In this document: one piece after another, positions 1 through 6,750 of the stretch
How the letters are laid out: every line of letters starts with the position of its first letter
How positions within the stretch are numbered: the stretch's first letter is position 1
Assembly: GCA_041690235.1 (NCBI GenBank)
Contig: JAWLHS010000078.1
Coordinates: 1 to 9,693, forward strand
Reading direction: 5' to 3'
DNA: 9,693 nucleotides
From: SLSG01 sp041690235
GTDB lineage: Bacteria; Bacteroidota; Bacteroidia; Bacteroidales; UBA7960
Notes under the pieces: model-generated
Database searches by the model: none
The model's input: only the letters and a program-made list of their open reading frames with translations
Told to the model about the DNA's origin: nothing
Made by a program: the position numbers and the translations under genes

Positions 1-1004
1 TGGCAATTGGAGGCACCCTGCGTTCCTGCAATGCGTTCGGATACATTCCCGGCACAGCCATCGATTTGGCGGCACATGCTGTGCATATGCATGCCGTTTT
101 CATACATAAAGTCCACACTGAAAAAGTCATACTGGTCGCCGGTACGCCTGCGGTGCCTCCCGCCGAATCCAACGGCTTTCACTGGGTGTTTCCCTGTAAA
201 CCAGTTAATGACGTCGATATTATGCATATGCTGCTCCACAATATGGTCGCCGGAGAGCCAGTTCCAGTTCACCCAGTCGCGCAGCATGGCTTCCATGTCG
301 GACCATCCGGGCCGGGGGGTCACATACCATAACTGGGACTGGTTCCAGTAGCAATTGGCGGCAACAATGTCGCCGATCATCCCGCTTTTGATGTGTTCAA
401 AAGTGCTCACATAATCGCGCTGGTGATGCCGCTGGGTGCCCGTAACGACTTTCAGTCCGGCCGTATCGGCCATCCTTGCCGAGGCCATGATGGCCCGGGC
501 ACCTACCGGATCGACCGCGACGGGCTTTTCCATGAACACATGCTTCCTGGCCCGGACGGCGGCATCGAAATGGCCTGGTCTGAAATAGGGTGGTGTGGCG
601 AGGATCACGACATCCACGTCTGTTTCCAACAGGTGGTGGTAAGCCTCGAAGCCGACAAAGCATCGTTCATCCGGTACTTCAGCCCCGTTTCTTTCCTTCA
701 GCTCCCTGCGGCAACGGTCAAGCTTGTCCTGAAATACATCGGCCAGGGCGGTTACTTCCAGATCGGGTCCGGCGTTCAGGTAATTGATGGCCGCACCGGT
801 TCCGCGACCCCCGCACCCGATCAGGCCGGCCTTCAGTATCTTGCCACCGGGGGCCCTGTCCAAAAAGACTGGGGCCGTACCCTTCGGCCTGGAATCACTG
901 CAGGATTTGAACAGTAGGCCGGCGCCAAGGGCACCCAGGGCGGTTACCGAGGCGGCGTCTTTCAAAAATCGCCTGCGGCCGTTTTCTTTTCTTTCATTTT
1001 CCAT
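1..1004 (-). CDS. Tat-exported Gfo/Idh/MocA-family oxidoreductase (3' end outside window)
   Basis: Seen: reading leftward from ATG at 1004, an open frame of 334 codons runs off the window, so the C-terminus is missing. The N-terminus has a twin-arginine motif (RRRFLKD, residues 10-16) and a short Ala/Gly/Leu-rich segment (about 17-32), indicating Tat export. Cys35 in LLFKSC could be a lipidated cysteine, but Lys at -2 makes a poor lipobox. A Rossmann dinucleotide-binding motif, GLIGCGGRGTG, lies at about 60-70, and the family's EKPV motif at 159-162. Further on are GTQRHHQRDY and EQHMHNIDVINWF, typical of the C-terminal catalytic domain of exported members. Known: the family oxidises or reduces sugars and cyclitols, and exported members usually keep a tightly bound NAD(P). 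The gene starts 26 nt after the cytochrome-SUMF1 gene, so they are probably co-transcribed. The substrate cannot be told from sequence; a keto-sugar role is inference. Confidence 0.9.
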   Translation of the reverse strand, partial: MENERKENGRRRFLKDAASVTALGALGAGLLFKSCSDSRPKGTAPVFLDRAPGGKILKAGLIGCGGRGTGAAINYLNAGPDLEVTALADVFQDKLDRCRRELKERNGAEVPDERCFVGFEAYHHLLETDVDVVILATPPYFRPGHFDAAVRARKHVFMEKPVAVDPVGARAIMASARMADTAGLKVVTGTQRHHQRDYVSTFEHIKSGMIGDIVAANCYWNQSQLWYVTPRPGWSDMEAMLRDWVNWNWLSGDHIVEQHMHNIDVINWFTGKHPVKAVGFGGRHRRRTGDQYDFFSVDFMYENGMHMHSMCRQIDGCAGNVSERIAGTQGASNC

Positions 1005-1030
1005 GGAAGCTTGGTTTTTGGTACAATCAA

Positions 1031-2569
1031 TCATTGGTTATCTGGTGTCAGGGGCCATTCCAGCACCACCCTGAAACCGGTTTCATTATGGTCTGAATAC
1101 CACCAGATGCTTTTTGGGATCTGGGGGTCTGTAATCAACCACTGCTTATGGCGGGTATGGTTTCTGGAGGCCGACCTGACTTCATAGGCATCGCTGTTGA
1201 AGGAGCCTCCCCTGATCACGCGCTCACTGCCCTGATCCGGACCCCGGGGATTGTGGATGACTTCCCCGGGAGGATAGGAGACCAGGGGCTGGTCTGAATA
1301 GAAGTCGCTGCAAAACTCCCAGACATTTCCCAACATGTTTTTGAGTCCGAATGGGTTGGGCCTGACGGCATCCGGGGGCTGTGTCCTGGAAAGGCTGTTG
1401 GCCCTGTACACAACATAGGAGCTGATGGTTGCGGTATCTGCCCCGAAAATTCGGTTCAGCCACCGCTCCCGGGTATACTTTCCCGGATCTCCTTCAAAGA
1501 AATAAGGGGTGGATGTACTGCCCCTGGCCGCATATTCCCATTCAGATTCTGTCGGCAGGCGGTAGTGTTTGCCCGTTTTTTGACTGAGCCAGGCACAGAA
1601 GGTTTCGGCTGCGTGGTGGGTCATGGTGATGGCTGGACGATCGCCCCACCCCCAGCCCTGATCCGGGCTGCCCCAGGGTGGGGTAGGCCCGGAGATGGCG
1701 TCCGCGCCATCCTGCCCCGGGGGTGACTGGACGTAGGTGCTGCGCTCACTGCGTCCTTCGGAGGCCGTTTCCCGGAAAAAGGCCATATACATGTCCCAGG
1801 TGACCTCTGTTTCAGCCATGAAAAACGGACTGAGTTCGACGGTGCGCAAAGGTCCTTCGTTGTCTGAGCGGCCGGTTTCCTTCGGCGGACTCCCCATCTG
1901 GAAGTGTCCCCCCGGTATGGGGAGCATATCAAACTGGATGGATGTGGTGGGAATAAATTCTGTAAATCTTTCAAATTCAATCACCCGGGCAGGGGCTTCG
2001 AAAAGAACCCCTGCTTTTTCCTCCAATTGGGTCAGGCCGAAATCGATGGTTTGCTGGGCCACCTCGGAATAATGGCCCACATGCAGGTGGCAATTCAGGC
2101 AATTCAGTTCCACTTTGTTGTCAGCATAATACAGATGGGCGTGCATGCCTTCTTCGGTGAGTTGCAGGGGAAAATGGTTTTGGTGGCAATGGATGCAGGA
2201 CTCTTCATAGGTGTGATTTACTGCCTGGGCGAGCTGGCGTTTGGCCTCCCAGTGGATGGTCTCCGGGTCTTTTAAAAGGGCGCCATACACATCCCTGGCT
2301 CCGGTAACCGCCTTGGCTGTAAGGTAGCGAAGGGTTCCCGGAGGCGGCAGGTGGCATTGAACGCAATGCACCACAATCCCGGATTTGTTGTCATAATGCG
2401 TGGACAACCGCCAGCTTTCTTCGGCATGCGGGTGGATGTGACAACCCATGCAAAACGCATCGGACGAAGTGTAGGCCACGATTCGTGCGGACAGGACAAT
2501 GAAAACCATTCCGGCCAGAAAGCCTGATAAAAGAAGCCTTTTGTATGGTAATCTTTTCGAGTGTCGCAA
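1031..2569 (-). CDS. Tetraheme NapC/NrfH-type cytochrome c fused to a SUMF1 (FGE-like) domain
   Basis: Seen: 512 codons. A basic N-terminus (RHSKRLPYKR) precedes one membrane segment at about 12-32. Four haem-binding CXXCH motifs follow: CMGCH 40-44, CVQCH 69-73, CIHCH 125-129 and CLNCH 157-161. The intervening sequence is NapC/NrfH-like (CHLPPPG, then K and G residues before DVYG; CHQNHFP). From about 213 a SUMF1 domain begins: IPGGHFQMGS (218-227), ETEVTWDMY (253-261), RLPTESEWEYAARG (337-350), NMLGNVWEF (411-419), RVIRGGSF (450-457) and TGFRVVLE (497-504). Known: NapC/NrfH proteins take electrons from quinol in the membrane and pass them to periplasmic partners; SUMF1 domains include sulfatase-activating, EgtB-like and structural members. 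The cysteine pair of true FGE, after the RGGS motif, is absent (NSDAYEV there). The chosen start is TTG; no ATG lies upstream, and the first in-frame ATG (codon 21) falls inside the membrane helix. Electron acceptor and SUMF1 function are unknown. Confidence 0.88.
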   Translation of the reverse strand: MRHSKRLPYKRLLLSGFLAGMVFIVLSARIVAYTSSDAFCMGCHIHPHAEESWRLSTHYDNKSGIVVHCVQCHLPPPGTLRYLTAKAVTGARDVYGALLKDPETIHWEAKRQLAQAVNHTYEESCIHCHQNHFPLQLTEEGMHAHLYYADNKVELNCLNCHLHVGHYSEVAQQTIDFGLTQLEEKAGVLFEAPARVIEFERFTEFIPTTSIQFDMLPIPGGHFQMGSPPKETGRSDNEGPLRTVELSPFFMAETEVTWDMYMAFFRETASEGRSERSTYVQSPPGQDGADAISGPTPPWGSPDQGWGWGDRPAITMTHHAAETFCAWLSQKTGKHYRLPTESEWEYAARGSTSTPYFFEGDPGKYTRERWLNRIFGADTATISSYVVYRANSLSRTQPPDAVRPNPFGLKNMLGNVWEFCSDFYSDQPLVSYPPGEVIHNPRGPDQGSERVIRGGSFNSDAYEVRSASRNHTRHKQWLITDPQIPKSIWWYSDHNETGFRVVLEWPLTPDNQ

Positions 2570-2642
2570 AGCCCCAGACAGGATTTAATGGACAACTCCC
2601 GTTGACAAATGGTCCGGGGAGTGAACGGTTTGACAGCCCTTG

Positions 2643-3515
2643 CTAAAGATCGGGCTGTGACGGACGCACAAAATCGGCCTGGTTTAAATAATCCAGGCTG
2701 ATTTTGACACTTTCCATGGGATCGTAATTATAGCGTTCCACCTCGACAATCAGGCAATCGACACCAGTGCTTTCTGCGAATTGGAAAATCCTTTCGAAGT
2801 CCACAATGCCCTCCGCACCCAGCTCCGCCTCATCCTTCACATGCCAGTGTTCGAACCGGCCGGGATGGTTTTCCAGGTAAAACACCGGATCGGCACCACC
2901 ATAGACCGCCCAATACAGGTCAAGTTGGAACATGACTTTATCCGGATCCGTGTTTTCCAGCATGTAATCATAAATGACCTTCCCTTCCAGTTCGCTGAAT
3001 TCCCCGTCATGGTTGTGGTAACCGAAACGAATTCCTTTTTCGTTGCATTTTTCACCCACCGCATTGAAATAGTCACAAAAGCGCTGAAGGCCGTCCAAAC
3101 TCTGATAGCCCTCGGGTCCCATTGAGGGCTGCACGATGTATTGGACCCCGGCTTCCGCGTGAATGTCAATGCATTCATCCCACCAGGCCATCACCTCATC
3201 CCAGTTTGATTCATCGGGAAGGTCATGGCTGGCATGAGAGCTGATAAATTGCATTCCGCTGTCTTCAACAAGCTGTCGGAACGCCACCGGTCCCATGCCA
3301 TAAAATCCCCCGTTTCGATAGCCGGCGGCTTCAACAAATTTGTAACCCATCTTCCCAAGTTCACCGATGGTGGTGACAGGGTCGGTGTTCATGGCCTCCC
3401 TGACGGACCACAGCTGGAGGCCGATGTGTTTCTCCCGGCTGGGGCCTTCCTGGCATCCGGAAAGGAAGAGGGGCAGGAAAAAGCTGCCCAGCATAATAAA
3501 ATGTTTAATTTTCAT
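2643..3515 (-). CDS. Lipoprotein sugar isomerase/epimerase-like TIM-barrel protein
   Basis: Seen: 290 residues from ATG, with a signal peptide ending in the lipobox LSGC (Cys21), so the mature protein should be a lipoprotein in the envelope. The rest is the xylose-isomerase-like TIM barrel (AP_endonuc_2 fold): IGLQLWSVREAM (31-42), FVEAAGY (60-66), FGYHNHDGEF (164-173), FQLDLYWAVYGGADP (196-210), HWHVKD (223-228) and IVEVERY (256-262). Metal ligands are probably drawn from the Glu, Asp199 and His residues of these motifs. Known: relatives are annotated as sugar phosphate isomerases/epimerases, but exported ones in Bacteroidota often sit with Gfo/Idh oxidoreductases and act on unphosphorylated sugars or glycosides. 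Here the cytochrome-SUMF1 gene follows after 73 nt and a Tat Gfo/Idh gene after that, which fits such a setting. The upstream transketolase is separated by a terminator, with only about 26 nt between its T-tract and this ATG. Exact substrate unknown. Confidence 0.9.
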   Translation of the reverse strand: MKIKHFIMLGSFFLPLFLSGCQEGPSREKHIGLQLWSVREAMNTDPVTTIGELGKMGYKFVEAAGYRNGGFYGMGPVAFRQLVEDSGMQFISSHASHDLPDESNWDEVMAWWDECIDIHAEAGVQYIVQPSMGPEGYQSLDGLQRFCDYFNAVGEKCNEKGIRFGYHNHDGEFSELEGKVIYDYMLENTDPDKVMFQLDLYWAVYGGADPVFYLENHPGRFEHWHVKDEAELGAEGIVDFERIFQFAESTGVDCLIVEVERYNYDPMESVKISLDYLNQADFVRPSQPDL

Positions 3516-3541
3516 GTGGATGATTTATGGGTGTGTGAGAG

Positions 3542-3565
3542 AAAAAACCGGCATTCAATGTCCGG
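3542..3565 (-). terminator. Rho-independent-type terminator after transketolase
   Basis: On the minus strand, two bases after the transketolase stop codon, CCGG-A-CAT / TGA / ATG-CCGG forms a 7-bp stem with one bulged A and a 3-nt loop (3548-3565). Six T residues follow (3542-3547). Hairpin plus U-tract right after a stop codon is the classical intrinsic terminator layout. The bulge and small loop weaken it, so read-through into the lipoprotein gene is possible. Confidence 0.65.
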
Positions 3566-3567
3566 CA

Positions 3568-5598
3568 TTAAAGGCCCAGGTATTCCAGGGCTTTATTGAA
3601 TACATTTTCGGCGGTATAACCCAGTTTCTGATCCAATACCTTAGCCGGGGCAGAATATCCGAAGCTTTCCATCCCGATGGCCTTGCCCTTGTGCCCGACC
3701 AGTCCGACGATCGTCTCGGGAAGTCCGGCTGTCAATCCCATGACAGGCATTCCGGGCGGAATGACTTCTTCCTGGTAGGCCAGCGGCTGCTCCCTGAAGA
3801 GTCCCTCCGAAATGACCGAAGCCACCTGTACCTTCAGCCCTTTGTTCTGCTTCAGCAATTGGGCGCCTTCCACCAGGGTGGAGACCTCTGATCCGTTTCC
3901 GACCAGAACAATGTCGATCAAGCCCTCGTCCCTGTATGCCACATAGCCTCCTTTCTCCGCTCCCAGGGCCTCCTGGTAGCGGTCGCCCTTTGCCGGAAGG
4001 TCGGTGATGTTCTGCCTTGAGAGCAACAGGGCCGTGGGTGTTGAGGTATTCTCCAATGCCATTTTCCATGCAACACTGGTTTCCAGGGCGTCCGCTGGGC
4101 GCAATACGAGCATGCTGCGCCGTCCACTGTGGTTTTTTAATTTTTCCAGCAGCCTGATCTGGGCCTCCTGCTCGACAGGCTGGTGGGTCGGGCCGTCTTC
4201 ACCGACACGGAAGGCATCGTGTGTCCAAACGTATTTGACGGGCAGTTCCATCAGTGCGGCGAGTCGCACGGCCGGTTTCATATAGTCTGAGAAAACGAAG
4301 AAAGTGGCACAAACTGGAATTACTCCCCCATGAAGTGCCATGCCGTTGGCAATGGCGCCCATGGTTAATTCGGACACACCGGCCTGGAGGAAGGCCCCGC
4401 TGAAATCCCCCTTCACAAATTGCCTGGTTTTTTTAAGGAATCCATCCGTTTTATCGCTATTTGACAAGTCAGCCGATGATACGATCAGGTTTTCCACCCG
4501 GTTGGCCAGATAGGCAAGCACGGCTCCCGAAGCCGCACGGCTGGCGATGTTGTTTTTTTGCGGGATGGAGGAGAAATCAATGCCGGTGACCTTCCCGGAA
4601 AAGAAATCCTTCAGCCTGGTTGCTGCTTCCGGATTTTGTGACTCCCACCTTTTATGAGCGGCTTTCTTTTCTTTTACGATTTTCCGTTTTTTGTCGTTCA
4701 CGGCATGCCAATGCTTTTGGACATCTTCAAAAACCACGAAGGGGTTTTCGGGGTCTCCGCCAAGGTTTTGTATGGTTTTTTCAAAAGAAGCTCCGGCTTG
4801 AGACAGGGGCATGCCATGGGTCGAGGTCTGTCTTTCGAAAGAACTGTTGTTTTCCGTTACCGCCCCTTTTCCCATGATGGTCTTGCCGATGATCAGGCTT
4901 GGCCTGTCTTTCTCCTCTCCGGCACGTTGCAGTGCCTGGCGGATCTCTTCCGGGTCATTGCCATTGATGGTCATCACATGCCAACCCCATGCCTTGTATT
5001 TCATGGCCGTATCCTCCTGGGTGACGGCATCTGTTTCGGTGGACAGTTGGATGTCGTTGGAGTCGAAAAACATGATGAGATTGCCCAGGCCGAGATATCC
5101 TGCAATCCTTCCGGCACCCTGGCTGATCTCCTCTTGTATCCCGCCGTCGGAGATGTATGTATAGGTCTTATGCGCCACCGTTTCGCCAAAGCGTGCCACC
5201 AGGAACCTTTCGGCTATGGCTGCCCCAACGGCGTTGGTGTGACCCATTCCCAGCGGTCCTGAGGTGTTCTCAACCCCCCTTGATGCATCCACCTCTGGAT
5301 GACCCGGGGTCGGGCTGCCCCATTGTCTGAAGTTTGACAAATCGTTCTTGCTGAAATATCCCACAAACGACAAAATGGAATACAGCATCGGTGACATATG
5401 GCCGGGGTCCAGGAAAAACCGGTCGCGCTGTTGCCATGTCCCGTCATCGGGATCGTAGGACAAAAATTCCGAATACAGGATGTTGACAAAATCCGCGCCG
5501 CCCATGGCTCCGCCCGGGTGGCCTGATTTGGCTTTCTCCACCATGGCCGCCGATAATATTCTGATGTTGTCGGCAGACCTCTCAATAATATCTTTCAT
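3568..5598 (-). CDS. tkt: Transketolase
   Basis: Thiamine-diphosphate enzyme of the non-oxidative pentose phosphate pathway, moving two-carbon ketol units between sugar phosphates in the cytoplasm. Seen: 676 residues from ATG 5598, a normal full length. N-terminal cofactor-binding part: SGHPGGAMGGADF (25-37), DPGHMSP (64-70), TSGPLGMGHTNAVG (112-125), SDGGIQEE (150-157) and FDSNDIQLS (178-186), the Asp and Asn of the last two being the expected Mg-TPP ligands; THGMPLS follows at 260-266. Central pyrimidine-binding part: GVSELTMGAIANG with the catalytic Glu (about 410), and DGPTHQPVEQ (468-477). A C-terminal transketolase domain completes it. The frame extends to a TTG at 5679, but those residues read as translated leader; homologues begin close to the MKDIIERSADN start chosen here (ATG 5604 is also possible). 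The gene lies 91 nt after the YdgJ-like gene and ends at a terminator. Confidence 0.97.
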   Translation of the reverse strand: MKDIIERSADNIRILSAAMVEKAKSGHPGGAMGGADFVNILYSEFLSYDPDDGTWQQRDRFFLDPGHMSPMLYSILSFVGYFSKNDLSNFRQWGSPTPGHPEVDASRGVENTSGPLGMGHTNAVGAAIAERFLVARFGETVAHKTYTYISDGGIQEEISQGAGRIAGYLGLGNLIMFFDSNDIQLSTETDAVTQEDTAMKYKAWGWHVMTINGNDPEEIRQALQRAGEEKDRPSLIIGKTIMGKGAVTENNSSFERQTSTHGMPLSQAGASFEKTIQNLGGDPENPFVVFEDVQKHWHAVNDKKRKIVKEKKAAHKRWESQNPEAATRLKDFFSGKVTGIDFSSIPQKNNIASRAASGAVLAYLANRVENLIVSSADLSNSDKTDGFLKKTRQFVKGDFSGAFLQAGVSELTMGAIANGMALHGGVIPVCATFFVFSDYMKPAVRLAALMELPVKYVWTHDAFRVGEDGPTHQPVEQEAQIRLLEKLKNHSGRRSMLVLRPADALETSVAWKMALENTSTPTALLLSRQNITDLPAKGDRYQEALGAEKGGYVAYRDEGLIDIVLVGNGSEVSTLVEGAQLLKQNKGLKVQVASVISEGLFREQPLAYQEEVIPPGMPVMGLTAGLPETIVGLVGHKGKAIGMESFGYSAPAKVLDQKLGYTAENVFNKALEYLGL

Positions 5599-5689
5599 AT
5601 GCATTCTACAATAAGGGTCGTGTATAATTGGAATGTATTTTGTGTCAGTTTTCAGGTGCCAATATAGTGAATTTTTCAAAAATCCGGGG

Positions 5690-6736
5690 TCAGGGTTTGA
5701 CCACTTTTCCGGAACGCATGCTCTCGAATGCGGCTTCGATGATCCGGATCACCATGGCCCCTTGCCGGGCAGTGACATCCGGCGGGGATCCCTCGCGGAT
5801 CGACCTGGATATTCCCTCGTAAAAGGCCGGGTAGTTTCCCGGAAGTGTGGGTATTTTTTCCCGCAATTTCTTTCCGTTGATCCGGGTATGAAGCAGGCCC
5901 CGGTTTTCTCTGGCTTCCACACCCCAGTTTTTGCTCCCGGGAAGGCGCCCGTTTTTGAGGTCCTTCTCCTGTGGGTCAGTCCCCCATTTAAGGAAAGAGC
6001 CTTCGGTGCCGTGCAGTATGTATCTCGGGCCCGGCTCCCGGACCAGGTAGCTGCCACAGACTTTTACCTTCACTTCCGGATATTCCATCCAGACTTCAAA
6101 ACTGTCGTCGACCTGTCCCCCGGTACGCATGGCCCTGATATCGGCGAAAACGGACAGGGGATGGCCGAATAAGACCAGTGCCTGGTCAATCAGGTGCGAT
6201 CCAAGGTTATAGAGTGTCCCGGTGCCGGTGTCCGGGTTCTCTTTCCAGGTGGCGGGCTGAATGAAGTTGCGGTACCTGTCAAAATGGGATTCAAATGAAA
6301 CCAAACGCCCCAGCAATCCCTCCCGAATGACTTTTTGAACCGTCAGGAAATCTCCATCCCAGCGGCGATTGTGAAACACACTCAGTACCAGGTTGCTGTC
6401 TTCCGCCATGCGACACAGTTCCAGGGCCTCGGCGTATTTGAGCGTAACGGGCTTTTCCACCACCACATGTTTCTCGTGTTCAAGGGCCTTTTTTGCCAGG
6501 GAATAATGGGTGTGATCCGGGGTGTTGATCACGATCAGGTCCAGGTCTTTGTCCCGGCAAAGGGCATCGAATGAGCTGACGATCAAGGATTTGGGGTAGG
6601 ATGCGGCTGATTCGGTGCGGTGCCTTTCAAGAATTTTTACCAGGTTGAATTCCTGGCTGGCCGATAAGAGGGGCGCATGAAAAACCCTTCCGGACATTCC
6701 AAAAGCGGACAGGGCGGCGTTTATTTTTCGGTCCAT
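5690..6736 (-). CDS. Cytoplasmic Gfo/Idh/MocA dehydrogenase, YdgJ/IolW-like
   Basis: Seen: 348 residues with no signal peptide, so cytoplasmic. N-terminal Rossmann domain: SAFGMSGRVFHAPLL (10-24), INTPDHTHYSLAKKAL (70-85) and VVEKPVTL (92-99). Catalytic domain: SVFHNRRWDGDFLT (119-132), ESHFDRYR (149-156), YNLGSHLIDQAL (176-187), RYILHGTEGSFLKWGTDPQE (238-257) and PGNYPAFY (299-306). These blocks and the length match, from memory, the Escherichia coli YdgJ / Bacillus IolW group, NADP-dependent scyllo-inositol dehydrogenases and relatives; the actual substrate here is inference. The start is ATG 6736; a TTG three codons earlier (6745) is possible but less likely. It begins 14 nt after the decarboxylase stop, pointing to co-transcription, though no metabolic link between the two is obvious. 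It is clearly different from the Tat-exported Gfo/Idh protein at the left edge of the window, which has a leader and other motifs. Confidence 0.92.
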   Translation of the reverse strand: MDRKINAALSAFGMSGRVFHAPLLSASQEFNLVKILERHRTESAASYPKSLIVSSFDALCRDKDLDLIVINTPDHTHYSLAKKALEHEKHVVVEKPVTLKYAEALELCRMAEDSNLVLSVFHNRRWDGDFLTVQKVIREGLLGRLVSFESHFDRYRNFIQPATWKENPDTGTGTLYNLGSHLIDQALVLFGHPLSVFADIRAMRTGGQVDDSFEVWMEYPEVKVKVCGSYLVREPGPRYILHGTEGSFLKWGTDPQEKDLKNGRLPGSKNWGVEARENRGLLHTRINGKKLREKIPTLPGNYPAFYEGISRSIREGSPPDVTARQGAMVIRIIEAAFESMRSGKVVKP

Positions 6737-6750
6737 CGGTGTCAAATGAT

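Noticed and set aside
393..917. Plus-strand open frame of 174 codons
   Set aside because: It lies wholly antisense to the Tat Gfo/Idh oxidoreductase, whose frame shows clear family motifs; the plus-strand translation shows no recognisable domain.
1031..1950. Calling the SUMF1 domain a sulfatase-activating formylglycine-generating enzyme
   Set aside because: The catalytic cysteine pair is absent and no sulfatase gene is in the window.
4654..5262. Plus-strand open frame of 202 codons
   Set aside because: Antisense to the N-terminal half of transketolase; no domain or start signal of its own.
5599..5679. N-terminal extension of transketolase beginning at TTG 5679
   Set aside because: The extra 27 residues do not resemble a signal or targeting sequence, and transketolases of this group begin close to the MKDIIERSADN start.
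5671..5683. ATTTTTCAAAAAT inverted repeat after the YdgJ-like gene as a terminator
   Set aside because: The stem is only A-T pairs with a one-base centre and no GC clamp, too weak to call.
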